14,359 nt of DNA from Sulfurimonas sp. UBA6792 (GTDB lineage: Bacteria > Campylobacterota > Campylobacteria > Campylobacterales > Sulfurimonadaceae). Where the stretch lies: positions 1-14,359 of the forward strand of contig DKFQ01000079.1 of the NCBI GenBank assembly GCA_002452425.1, in the 5' to 3' direction. The first letter of the stretch is position 1. The number at the start of each line of letters is the position of its first letter. Shown here piece by piece: positions 12,014 through 14,359 of the stretch. The translations under genes and the position numbers were made by a program. Under the pieces are notes generated by a model. It had not been told where the DNA came from. It made no database searches and saw nothing but the letters and a program-made list of their open reading frames with translations.

Positions 12014-14145
12014 AAAGAGATGCAAAAAGTTGCCCTATAACGGCAAAACATATCAAAGCAGCCCTTGTCGGACAGCCAAATGTCGGCAAAAGCATGCTTA
12101 TCAACTCCATCTCTAATGCTCATCTTCATGTTGGAAACTTCACAGGTGTTACGGTTGAGAAGAGTGAGGTTCTTTTTGACTATAGCGAGCATCACTTTAC
12201 GGTTGTGGATTTGCCAGGGACGTATGCGCTAAGCGAGTACTCCATCGAAGAGAGAGTGACAACTGAGTTTCTTGTAACGCAACATTATGACCTTATCATC
12301 AATGTTGTGGATTCGACGAACTTGGAGAAAAACCTGCAGCTTACAACGGAGCTTATGAGCCTTGGCAAGAAGATGGTGATTGCGCTTAACATGAGCGATG
12401 AGGCGAAAAAAGAGGGTATCGAGATAGATAGTAAACAGATGTCGCTTATCCTTGGAGTGCCTTGTGTGAAGGTCTCTGCTGTTACAAAACTTGGTATAAA
12501 AGAGCTTATTGAGGCAGTGGTTGAGGAGTTTGAAGAGGAACATACACAAAACAAACTTCTCTTTAGCGAGGCGGTTGAAGAGGAGATAGTGCTTTTAGAA
12601 GAGAGTTTAAAAAAGCATAGATTTGAAGATGAAAATTCCTACAGAAACATCGCCATCAACCTGCTCAAAGGCGATAAAAAAACTTATGCAAAGCTTCATG
12701 ATGACCCAGTATGGACGGAGTTGCAGCCTCTTTTAGTAGATGCGCTGAAGCATGTAGAGCTCCATCATGGAAGTGACGACATAAAAGAGGCGTTTGCTGA
12801 AGAGTACGCTTCTTTCAACAAAGGTGTTGTCGCTGAAGTGCTCCATTTTGCCAAAGATCCAAAAGAGCGAACACTTACCGATAAGATAGACTCCATCTTG
12901 ATTCACAATATTTTTGGTATTCCCATCTTTCTTTTTTTTATGTGGTCGCTTTTTCAGCTCACTTTTGAGATAGGTTCTATCCCGATGGAGTGGATAGACG
13001 GCGTATTTTCATGGCTTGGCGAGAGCGTGGGTGCGACCATACCAAACGAGGATGTCCGCTCTTTAGTTGTGGATGGGGTTATCGCCGGAGTAGGGGCGGT
13101 TATGCTCTTTGTGCCAAATATTGCCATCCTCTTTTTAGGAATCGCACTTTTGGAGAGTACGGGCTATATGTCCAGAGTTGCCTTTTTGCTAGATGGTTTT
13201 TTCCACAAATTTGGTCTTCATGGACAGTCGTTTATCCCGCTGGTAACTGGTTTTGGATGTTCTATCCCCGCTTATATGTCTGCACGTATCCTCAAAAATG
13301 ACCGTGATAGACTTCTTACGCTCTTTATCATCGGATTTATGAGTTGTGGGGCGAGGCTTCCTGTTTATGTCCTTTTTGCAGGTGCTTTTTTCTCTGAGAG
13401 TATGGCAGGAAATGTTCTTTTTGCTATCTATATCATCGGCGCATCTTTTGGGCTTGTCGCTGCAAAAGTGCTAAAACTCACTGCTTTTAAAGGAGTGGAT
13501 GAACCTTTTGTTATGGAGATGCCAAAATACAGACTTCCATCGCTCAAGCTTATCTGGCACACGGTGGTTACAAAAACAGTTATGTATCTTCAAAAAGCGG
13601 GAACGTTTATCGCGGTTGCGTCGATGCTTGTCTGGTTTTTAAGCAACTACCCGCACAATGTGGCGTTGGAAGAGCAGTATGCACAAAAAATCGAAAACGC
13701 TACAAGCGAGGATGAGAAAAAAACACTCGCAAACTCCCTTGCTCAGGCAAATTTGGAGCAGAGTTATCTGGGACAAATCGGGAAGTTTTCAGAGCCTCTT
13801 TTTGCACCGCTTGGATTTGACTGGAAGATGAGCGTTGCCTTGCAGACGGGACTTGCCGCAAAAGAGGTTGTGGTGTCAACACTTGGGGTATTGTACTCTT
13901 TGGGCGATGAGGTGGATGAAGAGAACAGCTCGCTCAAAGAGATAATCTCCAAAAATATCCCTTTTGCCTCTGCCGTAGCTTTCATCTTTGTCGTTATGAC
14001 CTACTTGCCTTGTTTGGCGGCTTCTATCGTCTTTACAAAAGAGGCGGGACATATAAAGTACTTCTTCTATCTTCTGGCGTTTACTTCCATTGTTGCTTAT
14101 ACGTTAGCATTTATTGCTTACAATGTTGCTAGGCTATTTACTTAA
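12010..14145 (+). CDS. feoB: Ferrous iron transport protein B
   Basis: This 711-aa inner-membrane transporter imports Fe2+ with an N-terminal GTPase domain. The G motifs are G1 GQPNVGKS (21-28), G2 T46 in GVTVE, G3 DLPG (67-70), G4 NMSD (127-130) and G5 SAV (156-158). A helical spacer domain spans about 170-290. The membrane part begins near residue 298 with paired gate motifs: GFGCSIPAYMSAR (C417) and SCGARLPVYVLFAG (C446). PCLAAS comes near the end (C668). The protein is shorter than E. coli FeoB (773 aa) at its C-terminus but typical of this phylum. It overlaps feoA by 4 nt, and the ferritin-like gene starts 17 nt after its stop, so all three are probably co-transcribed. Confidence 0.97.
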   Translation: MKRDAKSCPITAKHIKAALVGQPNVGKSMLINSISNAHLHVGNFTGVTVEKSEVLFDYSEHHFTVVDLPGTYALSEYSIEERVTTEFLVTQHYDLIINVVDSTNLEKNLQLTTELMSLGKKMVIALNMSDEAKKEGIEIDSKQMSLILGVPCVKVSAVTKLGIKELIEAVVEEFEEEHTQNKLLFSEAVEEEIVLLEESLKKHRFEDENSYRNIAINLLKGDKKTYAKLHDDPVWTELQPLLVDALKHVELHHGSDDIKEAFAEEYASFNKGVVAEVLHFAKDPKERTLTDKIDSILIHNIFGIPIFLFFMWSLFQLTFEIGSIPMEWIDGVFSWLGESVGATIPNEDVRSLVVDGVIAGVGAVMLFVPNIAILFLGIALLESTGYMSRVAFLLDGFFHKFGLHGQSFIPLVTGFGCSIPAYMSARILKNDRDRLLTLFIIGFMSCGARLPVYVLFAGAFFSESMAGNVLFAIYIIGASFGLVAAKVLKLTAFKGVDEPFVMEMPKYRLPSLKLIWHTVVTKTVMYLQKAGTFIAVASMLVWFLSNYPHNVALEEQYAQKIENATSEDEKKTLANSLAQANLEQSYLGQIGKFSEPLFAPLGFDWKMSVALQTGLAAKEVVVSTLGVLYSLGDEVDEENSSLKEIISKNIPFASAVAFIFVVMTYLPCLAASIVFTKEAGHIKYFFYLLAFTSIVAYTLAFIAYNVARLFT

Positions 14146-14162
14146 ATTTTTAGGAGTTCGTT

Positions 14163-14359
14163 ATGGCAAAATTTGGAAATTCGATTATCAAAGGCTTAGA
14201 AGTAAGCGAAATTATCGCTGTACTTAACAGAGCATACGCAGATGAGTGGTTGGCACATTACCAGTATTTTATCGAGGCAAAAGTTGTCAAAGGTATCATG
14301 AAGGATGCTGCAATTGTGGAGCTTAACCAGCATGCGGCAGATGAGCTCAGACATGCGAC
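14163..14359 (+). CDS. Ferritin-like iron-binding protein, 3' end outside window
   Basis: Sixty-five codons are visible before the right edge. The start at ATG 14163 is supported by AGGAG at 14152-14156, 6 nt upstream, 17 nt after the feoB stop. The sequence is helical with two ferritin-type metal-binding sets: E28 and H32 in ADEWLAHYQYF, and E61 and H64 in ADELRHA. This E-x3-H plus E-x2-H pattern belongs to the ferritin-like fold (bacterioferritin, Dps-like or rubrerythrin-like proteins). The missing C-terminal half prevents a finer call. Its place after feoAB suggests storage or detoxification of iron just imported. Confidence 0.85.
   Translation, partial: MAKFGNSIIKGLEVSEIIAVLNRAYADEWLAHYQYFIEAKVVKGIMKDAAIVELNQHAADELRHA

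Noticed and set aside
1..14359. Defence, CRISPR, prophage, transposon, or integrated-element signatures
   Set aside because: No repeat array, terminal inverted repeats, transposase, integrase, tRNA or attachment-site duplication was seen; gene content and codon use look uniform and chromosomal.

Overview
The window looks like ordinary chromosome from a Campylobacterota (epsilonproteobacterial) genome, most likely a Sulfurimonas- or Sulfuricurvum-like sulfur oxidiser. This rests on the low-to-moderate GC content and T-rich promoters with TATAAT-type -10 boxes but no clear -35. It also rests on the gene order metK - ferredoxin - ndk - yceD - rpmF - plsX - fabH, an Alvin-type 2[4Fe-4S] ferredoxin and an OprD-like porin beside feoAB. 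The species assignment is inference; no marker RNA gene is present.

Layout. At the left edge (minus strand) is a secreted family-3 solute-binding protein cut by the window, then a typical 2-Cys peroxiredoxin. Divergently from these, the plus strand carries metK, the ferredoxin gene (which ends in the only convincing intrinsic terminator seen) and then ndk, yceD, rpmF, plsX and fabH. The last five are tightly packed (9, 55, 3 and -1 nt gaps). They link nucleotide supply, a ribosomal protein and the start of fatty-acid and phospholipid synthesis. fabH meets a convergent HIT hydrolase gene with only 3 nt between stops. A minus-strand cold-adaptation pair follows: a DEAD-box RNA helicase with a long RGG/SR-rich tail, and a 72-aa cold-shock protein with a hairpin in its leader.

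The right half holds a 65-aa unknown protein translationally coupled to a DoxX membrane protein, then a convergent short CDP-alcohol phosphatidyltransferase (PssA-like). The last block looks like an iron-uptake and storage locus: an OprD-like porin, feoA, feoB and the start of a ferritin-like gene, all on the plus strand. Two palindromes of Fur-box type sit just upstream of the porin gene and of feoA.

No CRISPR array, tRNA, rRNA, insertion sequence, prophage gene or defence system was seen. Nothing here clearly amounts to an undescribed system. The most worthwhile leads are the porin/feoAB/ferritin-like Fur locus, the small unknown protein coupled to DoxX, the set of strong hairpins without U-tracts behind minus-strand genes, and the cold-shock leader hairpin.
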